A stretch of 64,000 nucleotides of DNA from contig DFFU01000026.1 of assembly GCA_002372315.1 (NCBI GenBank), forward strand, positions 13,348 through 77,347, in the 5' to 3' direction. The position numbers and the translations under genes were made by a program. The notes beneath the pieces are model-generated. The model had not been told where the DNA came from. It ran no database searches and was given only the letters and a program-made list of their open reading frames with translations. The stretch comes from Alphaproteobacteria bacterium UBA3768. Its GTDB lineage: Bacteria > Pseudomonadota > Alphaproteobacteria > CAAHEQ01 > UBA3637. Each line of letters opens with the position of its first letter. Positions within the stretch are counted from its first letter, which is position 1. Positions 1 to 10,490 of the stretch are shown one piece after another.

Positions 1-1
1 T

Positions 2-550
2 ATTTTGGAACAAGCAAAAAAGTATAATTCATTATCCTTGGCTCTTTCGGATGTGAATTATACGTTTGCAACAACAGCACGTCAACGGGATATGGTTAAA
101 TCGGTTTGTTCTCCCGAAAGCGCTAATTTAAAAATAAATCAACTTCTAAAATCAAAACAAAAGGTTGCATTGATTTTTGGACCGGAGCGTACTGGTTTGG
201 AAAATGATGATCTTATTTTGGCCAACGCAATTTTATCTGTCAATTTAAATCCTGTTCACCCATCACTTAATTTAGCTCAAGCTGTTTTATTGATTGGTTG
301 GAGTTGGTGGAACAGTCAAAATGATGTGATTGAAAATAAGAATTATTCTTTGGCCTCACATGACGAATTAGAACAATTTTTAACTTTTTTGGAAAATACA
401 TTATCACAAAATGGTTATTTTCAATGGGCTGATAAAAAGCAGAGGATGATAAATAATATGCGAAACATCTTTGTACGCAATGAATTGACTTCATCCGAAA
501 TAAAAACATTGTACAGAATGATAAAAAAAATTTCTGGCAGAAAAATTTAG
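2..550 (+). CDS. trmJ: TrmJ/SpoU-family RNA 2'-O-methyltransferase, 3' part
   Basis: The reading frame is open through the left edge, so the N-terminus lies outside the window. The visible 182 codons hold the SPOUT methyltransferase signature: the SAM-pocket motif FGPERTGLEN near residue 59 and the NPVHPSLNLAQAV knot motif near residue 82. A helical C-terminal tail follows (LYRMIKKI), as in TrmH group 1 enzymes of the TrmJ/LasT type. These enzymes methylate the 2'-OH of a nucleotide in the tRNA anticodon loop. The assignment to TrmJ rather than another SpoU paralogue is by motif only. An 80-bp gap separates it from mreB, which has its own candidate promoter. Confidence 0.8.
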   Translation: MLEQAKKYNSLSLALSDVNYTFATTARQRDMVKSVCSPESANLKINQLLKSKQKVALIFGPERTGLENDDLILANAILSVNLNPVHPSLNLAQAVLLIGWSWWNSQNDVIENKNYSLASHDELEQFLTFLENTLSQNGYFQWADKKQRMINNMRNIFVRNELTSSEIKTLYRMIKKISGRKI

Positions 551-569
551 TTTTTTTATTAAAAAGTAC

Positions 570-598
570 TTGTTTTTTTGATGAAATTTGTGTATGAA
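570..598 (+). promoter_or_regulatory. Candidate promoter of the mre operon
   Basis: A TTGTTT -35 and a TATGAA -10 are separated by 17 bp and sit 33 bp upstream of the mreB start. The match is moderate and the region is AT-rich, so this is a reasonable but not certain call. Confidence 0.35.
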
Positions 599-603
599 CA
601 TAA

Positions 604-1686
<1,083 letters not shown>

Positions 1687-1703
1687 GTTGAAAGAGGTTG
1701 CCC

Positions 1704-2558
1704 ATGGAGAGCAAAGTCTTTCGTTTAAAACGTATAAGGGCACAGATAAGACGTTTGTTACCTCTTTTCTTTTTGTTTGTTGCGTTGCTCATCATGGTTT
1801 TGGTGCGTTCCGATTCCCCAGCTGTTACCGAGATTCGGACTATTCTATGGGAGTATATAACTCCTGTTGTTTCTGTTGTAAAACGTCCCGTTCTCTGGAT
1901 AAAAAGTGGTACAGAGGGAGTTAAGGATTTGATTTTCACTTATCAAAATAATATTGAGTTAAAACAAGAAAATCAAGATCTAAAAAAGTGGCAATTACAG
2001 GCCTTAAAATTACAAACAGAGAATATTGAATTAAAAAGACATTTTAATTATAAAATTTCAAATAAAGTAAAAGAAATAATGGCTGAAATTGTCTTAGATG
2101 AGGGAGGGGAATTTGGTCGTTCTTTTGTTGTGCAGGCTGGTCGTGAACAGGGTGTAAAAAAGGGAATGCTTGCATTTGGACCAGTTGGATTATTTGGGCG
2201 AATTACTCATGTTGGGAAAAAATATTCTCGTTTAATGCCCATGACTGACTATATGTCTCATGTCCCTGTCTATGTTGGGCAGGAAAAAAAAGTAGCCTTT
2301 TTGATTGGAGATAATACTGATAGGCCCTATTTGCAATTTACTGATGAAAAAGAATATGCACAAAAAAATGATATTGTCTTTTCATCCGGATATATGGGAA
2401 TTTATCCATCTAATTTACCCATTGGTCGGGTTGATCAAGAAAATGAAAATGCTCCGCGTGTGCTATTATTTGAAAATATTAACGGTTTAACATTTGTTCG
2501 GCTGATAGATTTTGGATTAACAGAAAATCTTTTAAGTGAAGATTTGGAGTCGCTGTGA
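1704..2558 (+). CDS. mreC: Rod shape-determining protein MreC
   Basis: A basic N-terminus is followed by one membrane segment (about residues 18-35) and then a charged, Leu/Gln-rich coiled coil (about 75-115). The periplasmic beta-domain with the family pattern of conserved glycines (GRSFVVQAGREQGVKKGM) comes next. I chose the ATG at 1704 because the AAAGAGG ribosome-binding site ends directly at an upstream in-frame TTG (1698), leaving that start no spacing. MreC links MreB to PBP2 and RodA. Its TGA overlaps the GTG of mreD, so the two are translationally coupled. Confidence 0.93.
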   Translation: MESKVFRLKRIRAQIRRLLPLFFLFVALLIMVLVRSDSPAVTEIRTILWEYITPVVSVVKRPVLWIKSGTEGVKDLIFTYQNNIELKQENQDLKKWQLQALKLQTENIELKRHFNYKISNKVKEIMAEIVLDEGGEFGRSFVVQAGREQGVKKGMLAFGPVGLFGRITHVGKKYSRLMPMTDYMSHVPVYVGQEKKVAFLIGDNTDRPYLQFTDEKEYAQKNDIVFSSGYMGIYPSNLPIGRVDQENENAPRVLLFENINGLTFVRLIDFGLTENLLSEDLESL

Positions 2559-3061
2559 AAACAAAATTATTGAAAAATTTTTTATACTATTTTTTCCCCA
2601 TTTTATGGGCTATTTTGTTTGTTTGTATAGGGGTTATTCCAACACGCTTGTTTCAAAATTTTCATCAAAATATTCCGTTTATTTTGGTTGTGATATTTTA
2701 CTTTGCTTTATTTGGTTCTAACAGGTTGAATGTGTTGATTGTTTTTGGGCTTGGTTTATTGACAGATTTTCTATCCCCATCTGCTATATTGGGTTTAAAT
2801 GCTTTTATATATGTTATAATGTTCTTTATGGCGCAATTGTTTAAAAGTTATCTATATAATCTTTCTTTTTGTCATTTATGGATTATTTTTTGTATTTTAA
2901 TGTTGTTTGTAGACATAGTATGGGTTTGGTTAGCACGATTTACAACAAATTTATGGGTAACACCATCATTTTGGTTTGTCCAATATTTATTTACTTGCAT
3001 GTTTTATCCGATTATTGTGTGGATAACTGCTAAGTTAAATCTATATACAAAGGATGTGTGA
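2555..3061 (+). CDS. mreD: Rod shape-determining membrane protein MreD
   Basis: This small, very hydrophobic protein (168 aa) has about five membrane segments and the family's FGLGLLTDFLSPSAILGLNA-like stretch near residue 70. It starts at a GTG that overlaps the mreC stop and ends overlapping the mrdA start. MreD is the polytopic partner in the Mre/Rod elongasome. Identification rests on size, hydrophobicity, this segment and gene order. Confidence 0.88.
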   Translation: MKTKLLKNFLYYFFPILWAILFVCIGVIPTRLFQNFHQNIPFILVVIFYFALFGSNRLNVLIVFGLGLLTDFLSPSAILGLNAFIYVIMFFMAQLFKSYLYNLSFCHLWIIFCILMLFVDIVWVWLARFTTNLWVTPSFWFVQYLFTCMFYPIIVWITAKLNLYTKDV

Positions 3062-4878
3062 TGGTTGTATGGCGTTATGAAAAAAAGCATATCCTTACAA
3101 AAAGATTGATGGTTTTATCTAGTTTCTTTCTAATAGTGTTTATTATTTTAATTGGACGTTTATTTTATTTACAAATTATTTTGGGTGATAAATATTTCTT
3201 GATGGCCGAAAAAAATCGTTTATCTGTTCGTTTAACAATGCCAGATCGGGGAAGGATTTATGACCGAAATGGTGTGATATTAGCGGATAATACCAGTACT
3301 TTTCAAGCTGTTTTAATTAAGGAACAAGCCAAGGATTATAAAAAAGTATTAAAACGTTTTTCAATGATTATTAATTTAGACGAAGAGGAATTGGAACACA
3401 TTCAAAAGGATTTAAAGCGCAAGCGTGATTTCATGTTGGTTCGTTTGAAAGATAATTTGTCGTCTGAGCAAGTTGCTTTGTTATATCTTAATGCACCAGA
3501 TTTACCAGGTGTACAAATAGAACGTGGAAAAATCCGGCGATATCGTGAAAAAGAACGCTATGCACACACATTGGGATATGTGTCTTTACTCACAGATTCT
3601 GATACCGATAAAAAAGATGATCCTTTGTTGGATTTGCCTGGCTACAGAATTGGGAAAACGGGTATTGAAAAAAGTCAAAATAATTTGTTGAAAGGTGTTC
3701 CAGGTTATTTAAAAAGTGAAGTTAATGCATCGGGCCGTACAGTGCGGATTTTGGAAAAAGCAAATCCTGTACCAGGAAAAGATATAAAATTGACTATTGA
3801 TAATCGCTTACAAAAATTTGCATTATCAACTTTGGGTGAACATGCCGCCAGTGCCATTGTTATGGATGTAAATACAGGTGAAATATTATCAATGGTTTCA
3901 GCTCCTTCATTTGATCCAAGTTTGTTCCTGGCGCCAATCAGTGTCAAAAACTGGGAAAAATTACGCGATGATAAACGTTCTCCACTTCAAAATAAAGCTT
4001 TGAATGGAACTTATTCACCTGGATCAATATTTAAACTTGTGGTAGCACTGGCGGGTTTAGAAAGCAAAACAATAAAACAGCATACGACAATTAATTGTGC
4101 AGGGCATACTAAATTGGGCGAACAAAAGTTTCACTGTTGGAAGTCAACAGGGCATGGTCCCTTGGATTTAATAGGAGCTCTTGCAGCTTCATGCGATGTT
4201 TACTTTTATGAAATTTCTCAGCGTATTGGGGCGGAAAATATATTGAATACGGCTCGCAAATTGGGTTTTGGAGAAAAAACAGGGATAGAGATGGAAGGGG
4301 AAAGAGCAGGGATTGTTCCTTCTTTTGAATGGAAAAAGAAAAAATTTAATGATTCTTGGCGCATGGGGGATACTTTAAATTTAAGTATTGGTCAGGGTTT
4401 TTTAAATGTGACACCTCTTCAAATTGTTCGTGCTGTTGCTGCAATTGCAAATGGTGGAAAATTGATACAGCCTCATCTATTAAAAAGTACAAAAGCAAAT
4501 GTTAAAAATTTGGATTTTGATCCTCAAAATTTAAATATTGTACGAACAGGTATGTTTCAAGTTGTTAATGAACCAGGAGCAACAGCCTATGGGGCTCGTT
4601 TTAATTTGAATGGGATGAAAATGGCTGGTAAAACAGCCACAACACAGGTACGTCGTATAACTCAAGAGCAACGTGATAAAGGGCTGCTAAAGGAAAAAGA
4701 TATTCCTTGGCAATATCGTGATCATGCCTTGTTTGCTGCCTATGCACCTACAGATGATCCTCGCTATGCCATTGTTGTGGTGGTGGAGCATGGTGGTGGT
4801 GGCAGCCGTGTCGCAGCGCCCATTGCATCAAAGATTTTACAAGAAACATTACGTTTAGATTTAGAAGGTGAGAAATGA
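3061..4878 (+). CDS. mrdA: Penicillin-binding protein 2, elongasome transpeptidase
   Basis: An N-terminal membrane anchor (about residues 14-37) is followed by the PBP dimer domain (MPDRGRIYDRNGVILADN) and the transpeptidase domain. The catalytic tetrad is S322-I-F-K325 and the second motif is S377-C-D379. The third motif reads K524-T-A-T, where the family normally has K-T-G-T. The length (605 aa) is normal. The ATG at 3061 is preferred over the GTG at 3058 because AAGG is 7 nt upstream of it. PBP2 cross-links peptidoglycan during elongation with RodA, whose gene overlaps it by ATGA. Confidence 0.94.
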   Translation: MVVWRYEKKHILTKRLMVLSSFFLIVFIILIGRLFYLQIILGDKYFLMAEKNRLSVRLTMPDRGRIYDRNGVILADNTSTFQAVLIKEQAKDYKKVLKRFSMIINLDEEELEHIQKDLKRKRDFMLVRLKDNLSSEQVALLYLNAPDLPGVQIERGKIRRYREKERYAHTLGYVSLLTDSDTDKKDDPLLDLPGYRIGKTGIEKSQNNLLKGVPGYLKSEVNASGRTVRILEKANPVPGKDIKLTIDNRLQKFALSTLGEHAASAIVMDVNTGEILSMVSAPSFDPSLFLAPISVKNWEKLRDDKRSPLQNKALNGTYSPGSIFKLVVALAGLESKTIKQHTTINCAGHTKLGEQKFHCWKSTGHGPLDLIGALAASCDVYFYEISQRIGAENILNTARKLGFGEKTGIEMEGERAGIVPSFEWKKKKFNDSWRMGDTLNLSIGQGFLNVTPLQIVRAVAAIANGGKLIQPHLLKSTKANVKNLDFDPQNLNIVRTGMFQVVNEPGATAYGARFNLNGMKMAGKTATTQVRRITQEQRDKGLLKEKDIPWQYRDHALFAAYAPTDDPRYAIVVVVEHGGGGSRVAAPIASKILQETLRLDLEGEK

Positions 4879-6026
4879 GCTTTTTTAAAGATAGAAATTG
4901 CTATATGAAAGATTATAATTTATCGTTAATGGATAAAATTAAGGGTTTTGATTATATATATTTGTTTTTTATTTCTTTGGTGGTGTTTATTGGATTGGGG
5001 GTTTTATATTCTGTTGGAGGTCATTGGATCAGTAAACAATCTTTTCATTTTATTTTGAGTTTAGGTATTTTGATTGTAATCGCTTTTTCCAATTTGAGGT
5101 TATGGATGAAGTATGCTTATTGGATTTATGGCGCAGCCTTACTCATGTTATTGGCTGTTGATTTGGTTGGTTATACGGGGATGGGAGCCCAACGTTGGTT
5201 AAATTTTGGTATTATGAAGGTACAACCATCCGAGGTTATGAAAATAGCTCTAGTACTTGCTTTAGCACGCTATTTTCATGGTGCTGATTTGGATGATATT
5301 CGTTCCATTAAATATACTATACCTCCTGTTTTAATGGTAGTTGTTCCAGTTTTATTGATTTTAAAACAGCCAGATTTAGGAACGGCGATGATGTTGGTTT
5401 TTATGAGTGTGTCTGTTTTCTTTTTGGTTGGTGTTCAAATATGGAAATTTGTTGTGCTTGGATTGGCTGCATTGGGGACGTTTCCAATTATTTGGTCATT
5501 ATTGCATGATTATCAAAAAAGACGTGTTTTGACCTTTTTAAATCCAGAAAAAGACCCTTTGGGTGCTGGATATCACATATCTCAATCCAAAATTACCTTA
5601 GGTTCAGGGGGATTTTGGGGAAAAGGTTTTATGCAAGGTACGCAAAGCCATTTGAACTTTATTCCCGAAAAACAAACAGATTTTATTTTCACGGTTTTTG
5701 CCGAAGAATTTGGATGGATAGGCTCTTTGGGGCTGATACTCTTATATATTATTTTGATTAGTTATGGTTTTGCGATTACCATAAAATGCCAAAATTTTTT
5801 TGGTAAGGTTTTAGCGGCAGGCTTAACTGTTAACTTGGCACTTTATGTTTTTATCAATTTGGGGATGGTAATGGGGTTGATGCCCGTTGTCGGTGTGCCT
5901 TTGCCCATGATGAGTTATGGTGGTACAGCAATGATGACGTTGTTTATCAGTTTTGGTTTGATGGAATGTGTTAAAATAAATCATGAAATGGTCATTGGCA
6001 GATTAGGGTCGATTGATGATGAATGA
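4875..6026 (+). CDS. rodA: Peptidoglycan glycosyltransferase RodA (SEDS family)
   Basis: This polytopic protein of 383 aa has about ten membrane segments and the SEDS signatures: GAQRWLNFG near residue 95, QPSEVMKIALVLALARYF around 115, KQPDLGTAMM around 165, and the C-terminal PVVGVPLPMMSYGGTAMM motif. RodA polymerises glycan strands in the elongasome with PBP2. The start overlaps the mrdA stop (ATGA). A second in-frame ATG ten codons later would also serve. Confidence 0.95.
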   Translation: MSFFKDRNCYMKDYNLSLMDKIKGFDYIYLFFISLVVFIGLGVLYSVGGHWISKQSFHFILSLGILIVIAFSNLRLWMKYAYWIYGAALLMLLAVDLVGYTGMGAQRWLNFGIMKVQPSEVMKIALVLALARYFHGADLDDIRSIKYTIPPVLMVVVPVLLILKQPDLGTAMMLVFMSVSVFFLVGVQIWKFVVLGLAALGTFPIIWSLLHDYQKRRVLTFLNPEKDPLGAGYHISQSKITLGSGGFWGKGFMQGTQSHLNFIPEKQTDFIFTVFAEEFGWIGSLGLILLYIILISYGFAITIKCQNFFGKVLAAGLTVNLALYVFINLGMVMGLMPVVGVPLPMMSYGGTAMMTLFISFGLMECVKINHEMVIGRLGSIDDE

Positions 6027-7608
6027 TATTGATAACATATTGGATAGTGCTTTTTTGGATTATAATCAGGGCAACTATAAAGCTGCGGAACAAAAAGCCC
6101 GTGAGGTTTTGATTATTTGTCCATCACATGGTGATTGTTTTTATCTGTTGGGCTTAATAGCCCATAAAAAAGGGATTTTTGCACAGGCTTGTGATTTATT
6201 AAATTTGGCTGTCAAAAACTATCCTGATCAAATGAGTTATCGCTTGGCGTTGGCAGAAGTTTATCAGCATCATGGCGACTATGATAAGGCTTTAGATATG
6301 TATCGTCCATTTGTACATATGCCAAATGTTCAGTTACAATTGGGCTGGATTGCTTTGGCTCAGCACCAAAATCAAAAAGCAAAAAAAATTTTTGAAAATT
6401 TATTATCTGGCGAATTGAGGGCTCAGGCTTATCGAGGTCTTGCTTTTTGTTATAAAGATAGAAAAAAATGGTATTACCTACAAAAAAGCTTTAACATTGA
6501 TCGCAACTCATTTGTGGTTCAAGATATTGTTGCATACTTATTGCAGAGAAAAAATTACAAAAAAATCTCCTCTTATATGCCTTATTTGAAAAATGATCTG
6601 TTAAAGAGTAAGTATTTGATAGGAATCAAAGATTATAATGGGGCCAAAAATATTTTGGCGACCCTTGTTTTAAAAAATCCATATGATGTTGATGTTTTGA
6701 CCTTAATGGGAGTATGTTCTGAAAATTTAAAAGATTATCCAATGTCTGAAAAATTTTATACGCAAGTGCTTGAATTGGATAAAAATAATTGGAATGCACA
6801 CAAAGCATTGGCCCGTATTATGATGCGCCAAAAAAAATTACCCATTGCTTTGGAACATTATCAAGTTTTATGTCGTTTGAATCCGCAAGATAAAGAAACA
6901 TTATTGGCAATGGCAACAATATTGGAAGGGGTAGAGGACGAAGCTGAAGCGTTAGGGGTTTATTTTAGACTTCTTACTTTAAAGTGCAAGGGGTTAAATT
7001 ATAAAATTAAAAATTGTATTGAGCGGCTTTATAAAAAAGATGCAAAATTGGCAAAACAATTTGCAAAAGGTTGGGTGAAATGTTATCCCCAAAATAAAAT
7101 TGCACAAAAGTTATTGAAAATATTAGGGCTATTCTTGATATCTATGGGGATGATATTTCCTGTTCAAGCAGATTATTTTTCGCAAGACAAAAATTGGGAT
7201 TTAGTTTGGCGTAATCGTATGGCTGGCATGGGACATGCGGAAAGTCAGTATGAATTAGCACAAATGTTTGAATTGGGAAAAGATGTGCCTCAAGACATTG
7301 GCCAAGCGATTCATTATTATCAACTGTCAGCAGCGCAAGATTATTTTCCAGCTATGCTTAAATTGGGGGAAATTTTTCGCCAAGAAAACGCATATCAGGA
7401 CAAAAAAAAATCATTGCAATGGTATACTTATGCAGCTCAAAAAGGTGAAGTTCAAGCGCAATTATATTTAGCAAATTTTTACCAAGAAAAAGAACAATTT
7501 GATAAGAATCAGGCAAAATATTGGTTAGAAAAGGCCCTGAAACAGCTTTTTCCAAATACCACCGATTTAACCCAAGTTTCGCCAGATTATAAAAAATTAT
7601 CTGAATAA
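6016..7608 (+). CDS. TPR protein with internal signal-like segment and C-terminal Sel1 repeats
   Basis: The N-terminal ~340 residues are tandem tetratricopeptide repeats (for example AEQKAREVLIICPSHGDCFY and AHKALARIMMRQ). Residues 367-385 then look like a secretion signal: K, a hydrophobic run, and FPVQA before an acidic stretch. After it come Sel1-type repeats (GHAESQYELAQMFELG, AMLKLGEIF, AQLYLANFY). The order suggests either a membrane-spanning scaffold with cytoplasmic TPR and periplasmic Sel1 parts, or a fusion of two genes. It overlaps rodA by 11 bp, so it probably serves cell-wall growth. I chose the ATG at 6016 because AGGG is 7 nt upstream. Confidence 0.8.
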   Translation: MMNDIDNILDSAFLDYNQGNYKAAEQKAREVLIICPSHGDCFYLLGLIAHKKGIFAQACDLLNLAVKNYPDQMSYRLALAEVYQHHGDYDKALDMYRPFVHMPNVQLQLGWIALAQHQNQKAKKIFENLLSGELRAQAYRGLAFCYKDRKKWYYLQKSFNIDRNSFVVQDIVAYLLQRKNYKKISSYMPYLKNDLLKSKYLIGIKDYNGAKNILATLVLKNPYDVDVLTLMGVCSENLKDYPMSEKFYTQVLELDKNNWNAHKALARIMMRQKKLPIALEHYQVLCRLNPQDKETLLAMATILEGVEDEAEALGVYFRLLTLKCKGLNYKIKNCIERLYKKDAKLAKQFAKGWVKCYPQNKIAQKLLKILGLFLISMGMIFPVQADYFSQDKNWDLVWRNRMAGMGHAESQYELAQMFELGKDVPQDIGQAIHYYQLSAAQDYFPAMLKLGEIFRQENAYQDKKKSLQWYTYAAQKGEVQAQLYLANFYQEKEQFDKNQAKYWLEKALKQLFPNTTDLTQVSPDYKKLSE

Positions 7609-8901
7609 TTATTCTTTTTCTTTCTCTTTTCGATTTTCTTTGAAAAAACTACCCAAATAATGTTGAGTATATTTTCCTTTTCTATTTTCTGGTAATACGA
7701 TTTGGCCATCGGGTCGAACAACGATTGGAAAAATTAAATTCGCACCTTCTTTATCCAAGAGTTTGGATGAAAATTGGTTGGCACGTCCTCCCGCATGAAT
7801 TTTTTCTTTTACGACAAGACAATCTTGAAATAATTCATCCGCAACAGAAGGGCCATCTTTTAAAAAGAGATGCGCAACATAAACACCATAATGTCCAGGA
7901 ACAGATTTAATCAAATCTACAGTATCCCTAAATTGTTTTATATTATGGGGCATATTTTCTTTTGGGGTATCGACAAAGGACATATGGATGTCATCATTAG
8001 AACAAGCCTTTGCAATAGCTCTTTTTGAAATTTTATCAGTAATACCTTTTGTTTGGAAAAAGAAAGGTCTGTTATTGGATGTTAAAAAATTGGAAATATC
8101 ACCAGCATCAACTCCCATAATTGGATCGTAATATTGGGCGCAATCAGAATCGTGATAAAAACGATCGAACTTTTCCAAACCTTGTTCTTTAAACGATTCT
8201 TCACCTTCACAGTATTTATACAATTTTTCCAATCCATCATAAAAGCATCTCCAAATAGGGTAGGGCATATGAGATAAATGTGGTTTAGCATCCGCAAAAC
8301 AGTGGGAACAATTATTCTGGCAACCTGATGAAAGTTGGATAACTGGAAAAGCATATTTTTGTTGTCCATGAATATTAATCCCATCAAAAAGTAATGCATC
8401 AGGTATTGAATTAAACTGCTCCAAACCTGGCCAAGTAATATAATATTTTAAATCCATTAAGAATTTATTACTGGTTTTCATGGCTAATTCGGCCATATCA
8501 TCTGTGATTTCGTTGTGGCAAATAGCATGTAAAAGCCTTTTTAATGCCCAACGCCCACGCATAGAAAGTATATTTTCTTTAAAAGTTGGAATATGCTTGC
8601 TTGTTGTTAAAGGAATAGAACAATTTGAATAAGCGGTCAATACTTTGATGGCGTGTGAAATCGTATAGGCATTGATTTTATGATGCAGGGAAATATTTGA
8701 AAAATTTGGGGAGTTTTTAATAATTTTGCGCATTTCAGGATGGATGCTCTCTTTGACATAAAAAGGTAACTCAGACCAACGATCATAGGCTTGGCGCACA
8801 ATTAAAGGCGAATAGATTTCAGAAAGCAAAAAAACATCCAAAACTTTGGGAACAATTTTGGGGTTGTCTTTGTTTTGCCAGACAAATTCAAATATGTTCA
8901 C
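7609..8901 (-). CDS. Radical SAM protein of unknown function
   Basis: The 430-aa protein carries one clear 4Fe-4S radical SAM motif, C194-x3-C198-x2-C201 (SGCQNNCSHCF). Downstream are segments typical of the barrel, including MGVDAGDISNF and FFFQTKGITDK. The long N-terminal region (about 190 residues) is helical and not recognisable. The near-C-terminal PIVVRPDGQIVLPENRKG may be an accessory strand. It starts at GTG, 5 nt after a perfect AGGAGG. It has its own strong promoter and is convergent with the mre operon with no gap between the stops. The substrate is unknown. Confidence 0.8.
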   Translation of the reverse strand: MNIFEFVWQNKDNPKIVPKVLDVFLLSEIYSPLIVRQAYDRWSELPFYVKESIHPEMRKIIKNSPNFSNISLHHKINAYTISHAIKVLTAYSNCSIPLTTSKHIPTFKENILSMRGRWALKRLLHAICHNEITDDMAELAMKTSNKFLMDLKYYITWPGLEQFNSIPDALLFDGINIHGQQKYAFPVIQLSSGCQNNCSHCFADAKPHLSHMPYPIWRCFYDGLEKLYKYCEGEESFKEQGLEKFDRFYHDSDCAQYYDPIMGVDAGDISNFLTSNNRPFFFQTKGITDKISKRAIAKACSNDDIHMSFVDTPKENMPHNIKQFRDTVDLIKSVPGHYGVYVAHLFLKDGPSVADELFQDCLVVKEKIHAGGRANQFSSKLLDKEGANLIFPIVVRPDGQIVLPENRKGKYTQHYLGSFFKENRKEKEKE

Positions 8902-8924
8902 TATAACCTCCTGAAAACATTATA

Positions 8925-8953
8925 ATTATAACATATTTATCTGATTTTGTCAA
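8925..8953 (-). promoter_or_regulatory. Promoter of the radical SAM gene
   Basis: On the minus strand TTGACA and TATAAT are separated by 17 bp, a perfect consensus, about 23 nt upstream of the GTG start. An inverted repeat (AGACAA / TTGTCT, near 8967-8988) lies just upstream and could be an operator. Confidence 0.75.
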
Positions 8954-9044
8954 TTTTAAAAATAATAGACAAAAATTTTTATTGTCTTTGGTATTGTTTA
9001 ATAACGCTTAGCAAACTTTTTATTCAGGTTTTTATTTCAGGTAT

Positions 9045-9076
9045 AAAAAAACACCCCACAGGGGATGCTTTTTTTA
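9045..9076. terminator. Bidirectional intrinsic terminator beside tRNA-Ser
   Basis: A run of A, then CACCCC-aca-GGGGATG, then a run of T makes a GC-rich hairpin usable on both strands. It lies just downstream of the minus-strand tRNA-Ser. Confidence 0.7.
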
Positions 9077-9166
9077 TGGCGGAAGGGGAGAGATTCGAAC
9101 TCTCGGTGGGGTTGCCCCCACGCCGGTTTTCAAGACCGGTGCCTTAAACCACTCGACCACCCTTCC
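9077..9166 (-). tRNA. tRNA-Ser (UGA anticodon)
   Basis: The minus strand folds as a class II tRNA: acceptor GGAAGGG/CCCTTCC, a long variable arm (GTGGGGGCAACCCCAC), T-arm with TTCGAAT, and the anticodon stem CCGGT/ACCGG closing the loop CTTGAAA, so the anticodon is TGA (serine, UCA codons). The discriminator is G and CCA is encoded. The length is 90 nt with CCA. Confidence 0.95.
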
Positions 9167-9281
9167 TCGGGAAATATCCTTTGATTTAAAAGCAGGTGCA
9201 TTTTATTCTAAAAAAACAAAAAAATCAAGTGCTTTTTTATTTAAAATGCGCTATGATAATGAAAGCGAATCGGGGAATATA

Positions 9282-10490
9282 ATGAAAAAATTTTTAAAAT
9301 CAATATGTTGCGCAACTTTTATATCCATTATTTTATTGACACGGATTGCTTGTGCACAAGCAGATGAATTTAGAATGTGGCAAAATGATTTTGAAAAACA
9401 AGCATTGTCTGATGGGATTTCACAACAAACACTCAATAAATTTATGCCCAAAATGCAATTATTACCCCACCTAATTGAAACAGATTTAAAAAAGCCTGAG
9501 TATCTGCGTAATTTTTGGGATTATATTCAATCACGTTTAACAGTAGAAAAAGTTGAAAAAGCAAAACAATATAAACATAAATATTCAACATGGTTAAAGC
9601 GAGTGGCTGAAAAATATCATATTCCGCCTGAATATTTATTGGCTCTTTGGAGTATGGAAACAGACTTGGGATCTTTTGTCGGAAAAACACCTTTGATTAG
9701 TTCTTTGGGAACATTGGCTTATCATCCACGTCGCCGTAATTTTTTTACAAAAGAACTATTGGCGTATTTTCATATTCTAGAAAGTGAACCTTATCCACCT
9801 CAGTACGGGTCATGGGATGGTGGTTTTGGGCACTTTCAGTTTATGCCGACCACGTTTGTAGCCTATGCTGTGGACGCAGACAGTAATGGTACCAAAAGCC
9901 TGACAGGGAGTATTCCTGATTCTTTGGCATCTGCTGCGAATTATTTACATAAGATGGGATGGCATGGAGATGAACCTTGGGGGCATGAGGTCAAATTGCC
10001 CGAAAATTTTGATTGGAGTTTGATGGGACAAGATAAATCTGTTTCAGAATGGGAAATGTTGGGGATAAAGAGAAAAGATAATGCTCAATTTTCAGAATCA
10101 GAAGAAAAAATTTTGGCAACTTTAAGGATACCTATGGGGATGGATGGTCCAGCTTTTTTGACGTACCCAAACTTTAAATTAATTAATAGGTGGAATAAAT
10201 TAGAATTATATGCCTTGACAACAGGCATTTTATCGGATATGATAGCAAATAGAAGGCAAATGCCAATGCGCCCTGTTGATTTTAGGCCATTGCGCACACA
10301 AGAGTTTCTGAGATTGCAACAAATCTTAGCTGATATGGGCTATTATGGGGGGGCAATTGATGGAATGTTGGGACCAAACATGCGGAAAGCGATTCGTATG
10401 TTCCAACGGGATAACAAGATGATAACAGACGGCTATCCTAATGGTGAAGTTTTGACAAAATTAAATATTTATAACAAGGAGTTAAAGTAA
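9282..10490 (+). CDS. mltB: Lytic murein transglycosylase, MltB-like, with peptidoglycan-binding domain
   Basis: A signal peptide (MKKFLKSICC...RIACAQA) is followed by an SLT_2 catalytic domain. The general acid is probably E126 in LWSMETDLG, and GSWDGGFGHFQFMPTTF is the typical substrate-groove motif. The C-terminal ~60 residues form a PG_binding_1 domain (LQQILADMGYYGGAIDGMLG). It cleaves glycan strands with anhydromuramic ends in the periplasm. The ATG at 9282 is chosen over the in-frame 9246 because it starts the signal peptide and follows CGGGGA. It overlaps rlpA as TAATG. Confidence 0.92.
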   Translation: MKKFLKSICCATFISIILLTRIACAQADEFRMWQNDFEKQALSDGISQQTLNKFMPKMQLLPHLIETDLKKPEYLRNFWDYIQSRLTVEKVEKAKQYKHKYSTWLKRVAEKYHIPPEYLLALWSMETDLGSFVGKTPLISSLGTLAYHPRRRNFFTKELLAYFHILESEPYPPQYGSWDGGFGHFQFMPTTFVAYAVDADSNGTKSLTGSIPDSLASAANYLHKMGWHGDEPWGHEVKLPENFDWSLMGQDKSVSEWEMLGIKRKDNAQFSESEEKILATLRIPMGMDGPAFLTYPNFKLINRWNKLELYALTTGILSDMIANRRQMPMRPVDFRPLRTQEFLRLQQILADMGYYGGAIDGMLGPNMRKAIRMFQRDNKMITDGYPNGEVLTKLNIYNKELK

